Source: Alphaproteobacteria bacterium (lineage in GTDB: Bacteria; Pseudomonadota; Alphaproteobacteria; Sphingomonadales; Sphingomonadaceae). From it: a stretch of DNA of 33,422 bases. This document shows positions 9,782 to 18,605 of this stretch, piece after piece; position 1 is the stretch's first letter, and every line of letters starts with the position of its first letter. The stretch spans positions 1-33,422 of the forward strand of contig JAUIJI010000016.1 in NCBI GenBank assembly GCA_030431435.1, written 5' to 3'. A program made the position numbers and the translations under genes. The notes below the pieces were generated by a model. The model was not told the DNA's origin. It saw nothing but the letters and a program-made list of their open reading frames with translations, and did not search any database.

Positions 9782-10288
9782 ATGAGAGCAATTATCGCAA
9801 CGGGCCTTGCTGCCCTGCTGGTCACCGGGTGTGGCGGCCCCGATGCAGAAGGCACCATCGAAACCGAAGAAGGCGACTTCGACTATTCGATCGATGCATC
9901 CGGCGGGAATTCGGAATTCAGCGGCCAGACGTCTGATGGCCGCGATGTTTCGGTGCAATCGGGCACCAATGTCGAGGCGGACCTGCCCGAAGGCTATTCG
10001 CTCTATCCGGGGGCAAACGTCGTCACCGCCAGCAATGTCGCGGTGGGCGATGGTTCCGGATCGGTTGTGATCATGACTACGCCGGACAGCCCGGAGGACG
10101 TGGCCGAATATTACCGCGCGCAGGCCGAAGCAGCGGGGATCTCCATCGCGATGGAGAACACCGGACCTGACAGCAAAATGCTTGCTGGCGAGGGCGAGGG
10201 CGGCAAGTCCTTCACGCTCACCGCCAGCAAGGGTGACAATGGCACCACGGCGCAGCTGATGGTTGGTGCCGACTTCGCTGAAGAATAG
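9782..10288 (+). CDS. Putative lipoprotein of unknown function
   Basis: MRAIIATGLAALLVTGCGG has a lipobox-like LVTGC. The remaining sequence is acidic. The ORF track starts upstream, but ATG 9782 fits the signal peptide. Confidence 0.75.
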   Translation: MRAIIATGLAALLVTGCGGPDAEGTIETEEGDFDYSIDASGGNSEFSGQTSDGRDVSVQSGTNVEADLPEGYSLYPGANVVTASNVAVGDGSGSVVIMTTPDSPEDVAEYYRAQAEAAGISIAMENTGPDSKMLAGEGEGGKSFTLTASKGDNGTTAQLMVGADFAEE

Positions 10289-10297
10289 GCCCACCGG

Positions 10298-10319
10298 CGC
10301 CGGCATTCCATTGCCGGCG
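10298..10319 (+). terminator. Stem-loop after the lipoprotein gene (possible terminator or mRNA 3' stem)
   Basis: Perfect 8-bp stem CGCCGGCA-TTCCAT-TGCCGGCG just after the stop at 10288. There is no strong T tract. Confidence 0.4.
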
Positions 10320-10442
10320 TGATGCAGTGCAACACGCGCGCTCTTGCCCAATGCGGGCAGGGGCGCTAGTGGCGCGCGCGAGTGCTCCTCCGCCCGAGGG
10401 GCCGCAGGATCAATCATAAGAACTATCGCGAAGGAACACCCC

Positions 10443-10865
10443 ATGGCGGTCACCCGCACATTCTCGATCATCAAGCCCGATGCCACGCGCCGCAACCTGA
10501 CCGGTGCAGTCACCAAGATGCTGGAAGAAGCCGGCCTGCGTGTCGTTGCATCCAAGCGCATCCACATGACGCGCGAACAGGCCGAAGGCTTCTATGCGGT
10601 TCACAAGGAACGCCCCTTCTTCGGCGAGCTGGTGGATTTCATGATCAGCGGCCCGGTTGTGGTGCAGGTGCTGGAAGGCGAAGACGCCGTGAAGCGCAAC
10701 CGTGACGTGATGGGCGCCACCAACCCGGCAGACGCTGCCGAGGGCACCATCCGCAAGGCATTTGCCGAATCGATCGAAGCGAACTCGGTCCACGGTTCCG
10801 ACAGCGACGAGAACGCTGCCATCGAAATCGCCTTCTTCTTCAACGAAGACGAAATCGTCGGCTAA
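10443..10865 (+). CDS. ndk: Nucleoside-diphosphate kinase
   Basis: [23 protein letters not shown]...[27 protein letters not shown]...[20 protein letters not shown] includes the NDPK active-site HGSD motif. Confidence 0.98.
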   Translation: MAVTRTFSIIKPDATRRNLTGAVTKMLEEAGLRVVASKRIHMTREQAEGFYAVHKERPFFGELVDFMISGPVVVQVLEGEDAVKRNRDVMGATNPADAAEGTIRKAFAESIEANSVHGSDSDENAAIEIAFFFNEDEIVG

Positions 10866-10892
10866 GCCTTCTCGCTCAACGCGAATTTCCAG

Positions 10893-10924
10893 AACCCCGT
10901 CGGAGCGATCCGGCGGGGTTTTTG
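10893..10924 (+). terminator. Rho-independent terminator of ndk
   Basis: AACCCCGTCGG-AGCGAT-CCGGCGGGGTT stem (one T:G pair) followed by TTT, 27 nt after the ndk stop. Confidence 0.85.
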
Positions 10925-10994
10925 ATTGCGCGCAAGGAGGGGGCCGGACGAATCGATTAGCCAAGGGGAACAAGGTCAATCGAAAGGATCAGAC

Positions 10995-11246
10995 ATGTCC
11001 CACACACCCCACGAACTCGCTGACGAATTCCCGCAGGACGGCGAAGTGCTTCACAAGCTCAAGATGGACAACAAACATTTCGCCAAGCTGGCGAACAGCT
11101 ATCACGAGGTGAACCGCGAGATCCACCGCATCGAGAGCGAGATCGAGAACACCTCGGACGAATATGCCGAGACGCTGAAGAAACAGCGGCTGGCGCTGGT
11201 CGACGAGATCGGCGCGATGATTGCCAAGGCAAAGGCTGCGGCGTGA
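10995..11246 (+). CDS. YdcH family (DUF465) protein
   Basis: MSHTPHELADEFPQDGEVLHKLKMDNKHFAKLANSYHEVNREIHRIESEIENTSDEYAETLKKQRLALVDEIGAMI matches the YdcH/DUF465 pattern. Confidence 0.9.
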   Translation: MSHTPHELADEFPQDGEVLHKLKMDNKHFAKLANSYHEVNREIHRIESEIENTSDEYAETLKKQRLALVDEIGAMIAKAKAAA

Positions 11247-11251
11247 ATTAG

Positions 11252-11365
11252 GGCTTGAACTCCCCTCCCCGTTGGGGAGGGGCCGGGGGTGGGGACGCCG
11301 ACAAAAAAGGTTTGTCCGCGACACCCTCACCCAACCTCTCCCTCAAGGGAAAGGAGTTTCAAGCC
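11252..11365. repeat. Imperfect inverted repeat with nested hairpins between convergent genes
   Basis: Outer arms GGCTTGAACTCC and GGAGTTTCAAGCC. Internal hairpins are CCCCTCCCCGTTGGGGAGGGG and CTCTCCCTCAAGGGAAAG. The element ends at the sulfotransferase stop codon. Confidence 0.75.
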
Positions 11366-12564
11366 TAAGCATCCACCAGCGTGCTGTAGCTTTCCCGGTG
11401 GCCATGATGCGGTGAGCGTTGTGCCCTGCCTTGCTCTGCGCGCATGGCGGCCATGGCTGCCTCGGTCAGATCAAGGCCGAGTTCGCGATAGACGCGGGCG
11501 ATCTGCTTCACCCAGTCCTCGCCAAGGTCGTTGAACTCCACTTCGCTGACCGGTCCGTCAAATCCGTTGAGCGCCGCTTCCACCCGCTGGTCGCGCAGGT
11601 CCAGCTTGCGCCGCCATTCCAGTTCGATTTCGGCCAGGTCTGCCGTGTCGCTCTGGTAAGCCATCTGGCTGGCGACAACCGAAATTGTGCTCGCCAGCAC
11701 CTCGTCCTGGCAGCGGCGCGTCACCACCACGCGGGCATCGGGGAAGCGGCCAAGCAGCGCGGCGAGGTCCTCGGCATATTGGGGGCATTTGAGCACGCGG
11801 GGCAGCGCGGCATTGCGCATCATCGCGGCATCGGTGCGCAGCATACGTTCGAACTCGGCATAGACGGGGGCGGCATCGCGCGCTTCGCTGAAGGCGACAT
11901 AGGACGGGATGCGATATTGCGCTTCAAGCGCAGCGGGCGAGAGCGCATGGGCGAGCCAGGGCAGTTCCTCGTCCACCCGCGTCGCGCCGAAGGGATGCAT
12001 GTTGTCCATCCACGGGTTGATCTTGCGCGCCAGTGAGAGGCCGAGCCAGGTCTTGAGCGGCCGCCAGTCCGGGAAGGAGCGCACCGGATTCATCGCATGA
12101 TAAAGGCAGGTTCCCGCATGGGCCGGATCAGCGGCGAGCAGGCGGTGCATCCGCGTGGTACCCGCACGCATCTGGCCGACGACTATGATCGGCGCGACGA
12201 TGGGTGTCTTCTCGATCCCGGTCTTCTGCCGCCACAGCCTGCCAAGTGAATGGCGCACGCGGATCGCGCTGGTGATCTGGCCATAAGCCATCGTGTGGCC
12301 GAGCGAATTGAGGTCCGCCTCTTCGCGCAAGGACCGGCACAGCAGGTCCAGCCGCTCGCGAAAATCGGCGACATCCTGCGCACTGCGCCCGAATGCCTCG
12401 TCTTCAGGCGAGAACCCTCGCGCGCCGATACGCCACAGCGGCTCCACCTCCAGCGGCGGCTGCGCGTGCAGGCCCTTTTCCCAGATCGCCGCAATCGCCC
12501 TGTCCGCCAGCACTGCCGAGCGTGATTTCGCAAGCAGGTGCGGGCGATGCGGGGTGCTGGCCAT
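11365..12564 (-). CDS. Sulfotransferase family protein
   Basis: VVGQMRAGTTRMHRLLAADP is a PAPS-binding 5'-PSB-like loop. VLKCPQYAEDLAALLGRFPDARVVVTRRCQDEVLAS is sulfotransferase-like. Confidence 0.82.
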   Translation of the reverse strand: MASTPHRPHLLAKSRSAVLADRAIAAIWEKGLHAQPPLEVEPLWRIGARGFSPEDEAFGRSAQDVADFRERLDLLCRSLREEADLNSLGHTMAYGQITSAIRVRHSLGRLWRQKTGIEKTPIVAPIIVVGQMRAGTTRMHRLLAADPAHAGTCLYHAMNPVRSFPDWRPLKTWLGLSLARKINPWMDNMHPFGATRVDEELPWLAHALSPAALEAQYRIPSYVAFSEARDAAPVYAEFERMLRTDAAMMRNAALPRVLKCPQYAEDLAALLGRFPDARVVVTRRCQDEVLASTISVVASQMAYQSDTADLAEIELEWRRKLDLRDQRVEAALNGFDGPVSEVEFNDLGEDWVKQIARVYRELGLDLTEAAMAAMRAEQGRAQRSPHHGHRESYSTLVDA

Positions 12565-12567
12565 GGT

Positions 12568-13563
12568 TCAGAACTGATCGGCGATATTGCGCAGCTTCGT
12601 CAAGCGCTTGGGGGCAACCGATGCCCAGCTTCGCTCCAGCCACTGCTCGACATGCGTCCAGTCGACATCGGGCCGGTTAAGGATGATGCCGACCCAGCCG
12701 CTCGCGCCGTAATAGGCGGGCTTGTAGTATGTGTCGGGGGACTGTTCGACCAGCGAGAGCAGCTCGTCCTGCCCGCTTGTCTTCACCAGCAGGCCGATAT
12801 GCGGCTCGCCGTGATGGAACTCGGAGAGATAGGCGAAGAACTTGCCGCTCTTGCCGCCGGTGCGCCATCCGTGTGCACCATGGCTTTCGCGCGCTTCGAC
12901 TTCGGGCAGCGCCATTGCCCGCGCGCTTACTTGTTCGAGCAGCCAGTCCACCCGGTTATGCCGCCCGACATAGTCTGCAAACATGCGCGGATAGAGCTGA
13001 TATTCGGCGAGGATCACGCGCTTGCCCAGGCTCTCGCCCGTGTCCGTGGGCAGGATCGCCACCGGCATCTGGCCTAGCAGCGGCCCGCCATCGAGTTCGG
13101 GCGTCACGATATGCACCGAACAGCCGCCGAACTTCTCGCCAGCGTCAATCGCGCGCTGATGGGTGTCGAGGCCCTTGTACTTGGGCAGCAGGGAAGGGTG
13201 GGTGTTGACCATGCGGCCTTCCCAGCCTTCGACGAAACCCGCGGTGAGGATGCGCATGTAGCCGCACAGCGCGAGGTATTCCGCGCCGCTCTCCCTCAGC
13301 GCAGCATCCATGATCGCCTCGTGCTCCTCGCGGCTAAGCCCCTTGTGGTCATGCGCGAAGGTGGCAATGCCTTCGGAGGCCGCGATCTTCAGCCCCGGCG
13401 CATCGGGTACATTCGATGCCACCAGCACGATCTCATAGGGGCAGTCCGGCAGCTTGGAAGCGAAGAGAAGCGCAGACATGGTGGTGCCATTGCCCGAGAG
13501 GAGGCAGGCGACTTTGGCCTTCCTGTTGTGGCCTACCGCTCCGCTACTTGAGGCCTTGGTCAT
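12568..13563 (-). CDS. purN: Phosphoribosylglycinamide formyltransferase with a C-terminal YjbR/MmcQ-like domain (fusion)
   Basis: N-terminal PurN: KVACLLSGNGTTMSALL, LALCGYMRILTAGFVEGWEGRMVNTHPSLLPKYKGLDTHQRAIDAGEKFGGCSVHIVTPELDGGPLLGQ. C-terminal about 115 aa: LPEVEARESHGAHGWRTGGKSGKFFAYLSEFHHGEPHIGLLVKTSGQ...YYKPAYYGASGWVGIILNRPDVDWTHVEQWLERSWASVAPKRL is YjbR-like. Confidence 0.93.
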   Translation of the reverse strand: MTKASSSGAVGHNRKAKVACLLSGNGTTMSALLFASKLPDCPYEIVLVASNVPDAPGLKIAASEGIATFAHDHKGLSREEHEAIMDAALRESGAEYLALCGYMRILTAGFVEGWEGRMVNTHPSLLPKYKGLDTHQRAIDAGEKFGGCSVHIVTPELDGGPLLGQMPVAILPTDTGESLGKRVILAEYQLYPRMFADYVGRHNRVDWLLEQVSARAMALPEVEARESHGAHGWRTGGKSGKFFAYLSEFHHGEPHIGLLVKTSGQDELLSLVEQSPDTYYKPAYYGASGWVGIILNRPDVDWTHVEQWLERSWASVAPKRLTKLRNIADQF

Positions 13564-13568
13564 CCCAA

Positions 13569-13691
13569 ATCCTCCCCGAAACGGGGAGGGGGACCATCCG
13601 CAGGATGGTGGAGGGGCACCGGTAGCATGTAGAGGAAAGGGTGCCCCTCCACCACGCTGCGCGTGGTCCCCCTCCCCAGATTGGGGAGGAT
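13569..13691. repeat. Nested-hairpin inverted repeat between purM and purN (REP/MITE-like)
   Basis: Two 52-nt arms (13569-13620 and 13640-13691) are 44/52 identical as reverse complements. Each arm itself holds two 7-bp hairpins. Confidence 0.92.
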
Positions 13692-13692
13692 A

Positions 13693-14790
13693 CTAAGCAT
13701 TATGCGTGGCTTCCCAGTCAGCCTTCGCGCTCCATGTCCCGGCTGACCCGCGAACGGTGCAGCCCTTGCTGCCCTCGACGATCTCGCCGATGCGGAAGAC
13801 GGTTTCTCCCGCAGCCTCGAGGTCAGCCGTCACGCCAGCGACATTGTCAGGCGTTACCGCCAGCAGCATGCCCACGCCGGTGTTGAAGGTGCGCGCCATT
13901 TCGTCCGGTTCGATATTGCCCTGCGCCTGCAGGAAGGCCATCAGCCGCGGCAGTTCCCAGCTGTCGGCATCGACCACGGCATGCGCGCCATCGGGCAGCA
14001 CGCGCGGCACGTTTTCGAGCAGGCCACCGCCGGTGATATGCGCCAGCGCATCGATCTTGCCCGCGCGGATCACCGGCAGCAGGCTCTTCACGTAAATCCG
14101 CGTCGGCTCGATCAGCGCGTCCACCAGCAGGCGCTCCTGGTCGAACAGGGCGGGGGCCTCCATCTTCCAGCCCTTGTCGGCTGCAAGGCGGCGCACCAGT
14201 GAATAGCCGTTCGAATGGACACCTGAACTTGCCAATCCAAGCAGCACATGGCCGGGCGCAACCTTCTCGCCCGTCAGCTGTTCGCCGCGCTCCACCGCGC
14301 CGACGCAGAAACCGGCGAGATCGTAGTCGCCTTCCGCATACATGCCCGGCATTTCCGCCGTTTCGCCGCCGATCAGCGCGCAGCCTGCCATCTTGCAGCC
14401 TTCGGCTATCCCGGCGATCACCCGCTCGGCAATGCCGTTCTCGAGCTTTCCGGTGGCGAAATAGTCGAGGAAGAACAGCGGCTCCGCACCTTGCACGATC
14501 AGATCGTTCACGCACATGGCGACAAGGTCGATACCGATCCTGTCATGCCGGTCATGGTCGATGGCGAGCTTCACCTTTGTGCCCACGCCATCATTGCCCG
14601 CCACCAGCAGCGGGTCCTTGTAACCTGCAGCCTTGGGATCGAAGAAACCGCCGAAGCCGCCGATTTCCCCGTCCGCGCCGGGGCGCATGGTGGCTTTCAC
14701 CAGCGGGCCGATGGCCTTGACCAGCCTGTTGCCGGCATCGATCGAGACACCGGCCTGTTCGTATGTGTATGAGGGCGTGTTTGATGACAT
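13693..14790 (-). CDS. purM: Phosphoribosylformylglycinamidine cyclo-ligase
   Basis: [94 protein letters not shown]. Start chosen at [12 protein letters not shown]. Confidence 0.97.
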   Translation of the reverse strand: MSSNTPSYTYEQAGVSIDAGNRLVKAIGPLVKATMRPGADGEIGGFGGFFDPKAAGYKDPLLVAGNDGVGTKVKLAIDHDRHDRIGIDLVAMCVNDLIVQGAEPLFFLDYFATGKLENGIAERVIAGIAEGCKMAGCALIGGETAEMPGMYAEGDYDLAGFCVGAVERGEQLTGEKVAPGHVLLGLASSGVHSNGYSLVRRLAADKGWKMEAPALFDQERLLVDALIEPTRIYVKSLLPVIRAGKIDALAHITGGGLLENVPRVLPDGAHAVVDADSWELPRLMAFLQAQGNIEPDEMARTFNTGVGMLLAVTPDNVAGVTADLEAAGETVFRIGEIVEGSKGCTVRGSAGTWSAKADWEATHNA

Positions 14791-14859
14791 GTCCCTGCCT
14801 TTAGACTTTCCGGCTTGGATTTCCACTCGCCTTTGGGCAAAAGGGCGGCGATTTCCCCG

Positions 14860-16125
14860 ATGAGCAGCCTTTCCGCCCCTTTACCCATGCAATCGCACCG
14901 TCTCATGCTGCTGGCCATTGTGCCTGTGCTGCTGCTGGTTGCGGCTGGCGCGGCGCTGTTTGCGCAGGTTTCCGGCGAGCGCGGAATCGCACCTGTCGCC
15001 AGTTCTACCGATATCGATGTCGGCGGGATCGAAGTGGACGTGCATGGCGACAATCCGCAGGACGCGCGCGAGAAAGGCTGGCGCGAGGCACAAAGGATCG
15101 CGTGGGAGCGGCTCGACGGTCCGGATATTCCCGATTCGCGCCTTCAGGGCCTCGTCGCCGCCATCGTGGTGGAGGAAGAGCAGATCGGCCCGCGCCGCTA
15201 TGTGGCGCGTCTCGGCGTTATCTTCGATCGCCAGCGTGCGGGCGGATTGCTCGGCGGCGGCGGTGCGCGGGCGCGTTCGGCCCCGATGCTGACACTGCCG
15301 GTGATGGTAAGCGGCGGGACCGAGACCATGTTCGAATACCGCAATGACTGGCAGCGGGCATGGGCGGAATACCAGTTCGGATCATCCACCATCGATTATG
15401 TCCGGCCTTCCGGCGCGGGCGGCGAATCGCTGCTGTTGACCTATGGCCAGACCGGCCGTCGCAGCCGCGCATGGTGGAACACCGTGCTTGACCAGTTCAG
15501 CGCGGCAGACGTGCTGGTGCCCATCGCACGCCTCGAATACCAGTGGCCCGGCGGCCCGGTGGATGGCGTTTTCACTGCCCGCCACGGTCCGGATAATCTC
15601 CTGCTGGCGCAATTCACCATGCGCGCTGACAGTCCGGAAGGCGTGCCCGACATGATGCGGCGGGCTGTCACCCGCATGGACGAGATTTTCCAGGGTGCGC
15701 TGGCCCGCGGTACCTTGCGGCCCGATCCCACCCTCACGCTCGACATGGTGGAGATCAGCCCCGAAATCCGCGCCCTGCTGGAAGCTGCCGAAGCGGATGA
15801 ACGGGCAGCCTTGGAAGGCGCAGAGCAAAATCTCACCATCGACGCGCTGCCGGTGATCGACGGCGCGGAATCGGTGCAGGTGCCGGTTATCACATCCATT
15901 ACTGTGCAGGCCGCGACGCCCGATCCGCGCAGCTTTGATGGTGCCTTGTCGGGCATTCGTGGCACCTCCGGCGTACGCGGCATTGCTGTCACCAGCACGG
16001 CCATCGGCGGCACATCGGTGATCCGGGTGGACTATGCCGGCAGCATTTCGGAGCTTGCCGCGGCCCTGCGCGCAAATGGCTGGCAAGTCACCGAGGGTGC
16101 CAACGCGCTTGCCATTTCGCGCTGA
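14860..16125 (+). CDS. DUF2066-like exported/membrane-anchored protein of unknown function
   Basis: N-terminal hydrophobic segment [21 protein letters not shown]. Following region resembles DUF2066 ([22 protein letters not shown]...[20 protein letters not shown]). Start uncertain (14815, 14860 or 14887). Confidence 0.68.
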   Translation: MSSLSAPLPMQSHRLMLLAIVPVLLLVAAGAALFAQVSGERGIAPVASSTDIDVGGIEVDVHGDNPQDAREKGWREAQRIAWERLDGPDIPDSRLQGLVAAIVVEEEQIGPRRYVARLGVIFDRQRAGGLLGGGGARARSAPMLTLPVMVSGGTETMFEYRNDWQRAWAEYQFGSSTIDYVRPSGAGGESLLLTYGQTGRRSRAWWNTVLDQFSAADVLVPIARLEYQWPGGPVDGVFTARHGPDNLLLAQFTMRADSPEGVPDMMRRAVTRMDEIFQGALARGTLRPDPTLTLDMVEISPEIRALLEAAEADERAALEGAEQNLTIDALPVIDGAESVQVPVITSITVQAATPDPRSFDGALSGIRGTSGVRGIAVTSTAIGGTSVIRVDYAGSISELAAALRANGWQVTEGANALAISR

Positions 16126-16146
16126 CAGGGCGCACAAGACGCCGCC

Positions 16147-16755
16147 ATGTCACAGATAGCCTTGCCCTTGAAAGCCGGAACCGGTGGCCCGCAGCGCATC
16201 ATTGTGGGCGCAGGCAATGCCCATGTGGCAGAAGCGCTGGCGAACCCGAGAAGCTGGCCGTTCAACACCGCCGTGCTCACCGGCCCGCCGCGCTCGGGCA
16301 AATCGCTGTTCGCGCGCTGGTTTGCCGCCAGCGGCGCAGGCGATGCGCTCGACGACGCGCAGGACATGCCCGAGGACGGGGTCTTCCATCGCTGGAACCG
16401 CGCTCAGGAAAGCGGGACGCCGCTGCTGGTGGTGGGCGCGGAGCCGCCGTGGGAAATCGCCCTGCCAGACCTGAAATCGCGCATGGGAGCAGCCCTGCAG
16501 CTCGAAATCGGTCCGCCCGACGATGCGATGGCGGGGGAATTGCTGCTTTCGCTGGCGGCGGAAAGAGGCTTGCCGCTGGGGCCCGATGCGGCGGAATACC
16601 TCGTCCCGCGCGCCTCGCGCTCCCAGCAAGAGCTTGAAAGGCTGGTGGAAATGATTGACCGCTTGAGCATGGAAAGAAAATCACCACCTACCATGGGTAT
16701 CTGGCGTGCCGCGCTGGAGGCAGTGCAGGGCCCGGAAGAGCCGCGCTTGCTTTGA
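16147..16755 (+). CDS. DnaA-related AAA+ ATPase (HdaA/Hda-like regulator of DnaA)
   Basis: Walker-A-like LTGPPRSGKSLFARWFA, ALPDLKSRMGAALQLEIGPPDDAMAGELLLSLAAERGL resembles the DnaA sensor region, and there is no DNA-binding domain IV. Confidence 0.85.
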   Translation: MSQIALPLKAGTGGPQRIIVGAGNAHVAEALANPRSWPFNTAVLTGPPRSGKSLFARWFAASGAGDALDDAQDMPEDGVFHRWNRAQESGTPLLVVGAEPPWEIALPDLKSRMGAALQLEIGPPDDAMAGELLLSLAAERGLPLGPDAAEYLVPRASRSQQELERLVEMIDRLSMERKSPPTMGIWRAALEAVQGPEEPRLL

Positions 16756-16784
16756 AAAGGTTTTGGTGGGAAACTGAATAGACG

Positions 16785-17492
16785 ATGTTCGAACGGCTGA
16801 TCAGCTATCTGGACTCTGTCCATGCCCGTGACCCGGCGCCGCGATCGCGCTGGGAGATACTCCTCTATCCGGGTGTGTGGGCGCTGGCCTTGCACCGGCT
16901 GGCGCATTGGCTGTTCGAGGCGGACCTGTTTTTCCTTGCCCGCCTGGTGAACCATTTCAGCCGCTGGATGACGGCGATCGACATTCATCCCGGCGCCAAG
17001 ATCGGCAAGAACTTCTTCATCGACCATGGCTTTACCGTGATCGGCGAAACGGCGGAGATCGGCGACAATGTCACCATCTACCAATGCGTTACGCTCGGCG
17101 GCACCAATCCCACCAATGGCGAGGGCGGCAAGCGCCACCCGACACTGTGCGACAATGTGATCATCGGATCGGGTGCGCAGGTGATCGGCCCCATTACCGT
17201 GGGTGAGCGCGCGCGCGTGGGTGCCAACGCCGTGGTGACGGACGATGTGCCCGAAGGCGCGACGATGATCGGCCTCAAGGCCCGCTCCACGCTGGTGCCC
17301 GCCGAAACATGGATGCGCGAATTCATCCCCTATGGCACGCCGTGCGACGAACCGTGCGAGCCCGACGTGACGCGGGTCGAGGCGCTGGAGAAGCAACTCG
17401 CGGCATTGCGCGCCGAAATGCAGGCCTTGCGCCAGCAGCAGTTGCCTCTCGATGCGCCCGCCGCTTCCCGCAAGAGCGGCACGGATAGCTGA
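16785..17492 (+). CDS. cysE: Serine O-acetyltransferase
   Basis: AIDIHPGAKIGKNFFIDHGFTVIGETAEIGDNVTIYQCVTLGGTNPTNGEGGKRHPTLCDNVIIGSGAQVIGPITVGERARVGANAVV is a left-handed beta-helix CysE/EpsC type. Confidence 0.95.
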   Translation: MFERLISYLDSVHARDPAPRSRWEILLYPGVWALALHRLAHWLFEADLFFLARLVNHFSRWMTAIDIHPGAKIGKNFFIDHGFTVIGETAEIGDNVTIYQCVTLGGTNPTNGEGGKRHPTLCDNVIIGSGAQVIGPITVGERARVGANAVVTDDVPEGATMIGLKARSTLVPAETWMREFIPYGTPCDEPCEPDVTRVEALEKQLAALRAEMQALRQQQLPLDAPAASRKSGTDS

Positions 17493-17854
17493 TGCAGGCG
17501 TTTTCGGGCGGTCCGAATATCGTCCCTTTCCCCGGCCAGCGTCCGCCTGAACAGGTGGGTTTCGACCGGCGCGAGCTGGCGCGGATCCTCGATCTCTATG
17601 GCCGCATGGTCGCTGCCGGTGAATGGCGCGACTATGCGATGGATTTCACGAAGGAATGCGCCATCTTTGCCGCCTTCCGGCGCACGGCGGACGTTCCGCA
17701 GATGCGGCTGGAGAAGCGCCCCGCGCTGCGCAACCGCCAAGGCATGTGGGCGCTGTTTGGCGAACACGGGCAAGTGCTGAAGCGCGGGCAAGAACTGTCC
17801 AACGTCCTCGCGCCCGTGGAGCGGCGGCTGGTCAAGGCCGTCGACGGGGACTGA
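17492..17854 (+). CDS. DUF2794 domain-containing protein
   Basis: VGFDRRELARILDLYGRMVAAGEWRDYAMDFTKECAIFAAFRRTADVPQMRLEKRPALRNRQGMWALFGEHGQVLKRG matches the alphaproteobacterial DUF2794 pattern. Confidence 0.88.
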   Translation: MQAFSGGPNIVPFPGQRPPEQVGFDRRELARILDLYGRMVAAGEWRDYAMDFTKECAIFAAFRRTADVPQMRLEKRPALRNRQGMWALFGEHGQVLKRGQELSNVLAPVERRLVKAVDGD

Positions 17855-17872
17855 GGTCGGCTGGCTGGCGGC

Positions 17873-18544
17873 TCAGAGCTTCGCCAGCGCAGGCACCAGC
17901 TCGTCGAAATGATCGAGCAGCACGTCCGCGCCCAGATCCTGCGGCGGGACATCGTGGTATCCGAAGCTGAAGGCCGCCACGGCGACATCGGCATTGCGCG
18001 CGGCCTTCACATCGAACGTCGAATCGCCGACCATGGCAAAGCGGCCGCCGCCGCAGCGGGCGATGGTCTCGTGGATCATGTCAGGCGCGGGCTTGGCGCG
18101 ATCGCGGCCCAGCGTGTCGCCGCCCATGATGCTGGCAAAGCGGAGGGTCATGTCCAGTTCGGCGATCAGCTTGCGGGCAAGGTCCTCGGCCTTGTTGGTC
18201 ACGACGGCAAGCTGGCAGCCATGGCCTGCCAGCACGTCCAGCGCGGCAAGGCAGCCCTCATAGGGCAGCGTGTTGGCGGCGATATTGGCGGTGTAGTGAT
18301 CGAGCAGCACCGCGTGCAATTCCTCGAACTCGCCATCCGCCACCGGTCCGCCGGTCACTTCCAGCGCGCGTTCGAGCATCCGGCGTGCCCCGCCGCCGAT
18401 GAGCGAGCGCGTGGTGTCGAGCGAGACCGGCTCGCGCCCTGCTTCCACCAGCGCGTGGTTCACCGCCGGGCACAGGTCCAGCGCGGAATCCACCAGCGTT
18501 CCATCAAGGTCGAAACCGACGATATCGAAAGGAAATTTGCTCAT
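17873..18544 (-). CDS. gph: HAD-family phosphoglycolate phosphatase-like
   Basis: VGFDLDGTLVDSALDLCPAVNHAL, LAVVTNKAEDLARKLI, MVGDSTFDVKAARNADVAVAAFSFGY are HAD motifs. Start chosen at MSKFPFDIVGFDLDG. Confidence 0.9.
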   Translation of the reverse strand: MSKFPFDIVGFDLDGTLVDSALDLCPAVNHALVEAGREPVSLDTTRSLIGGGARRMLERALEVTGGPVADGEFEELHAVLLDHYTANIAANTLPYEGCLAALDVLAGHGCQLAVVTNKAEDLARKLIAELDMTLRFASIMGGDTLGRDRAKPAPDMIHETIARCGGGRFAMVGDSTFDVKAARNADVAVAAFSFGYHDVPPQDLGADVLLDHFDELVPALAKL

Positions 18545-18605
18545 GTTGGCGCGCTGTGGCGCAGCGTGGTGGAAACCGCAATGATTTGGTGGCATGGCAT
18601 GGGCC

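Noticed and set aside
11252-13691. Composite transposon bounded by the two inverted-repeat elements
   Set aside because: The genes between them (sulfotransferase and purN) include a housekeeping gene. There is no transposase, and I saw no target-site duplications.
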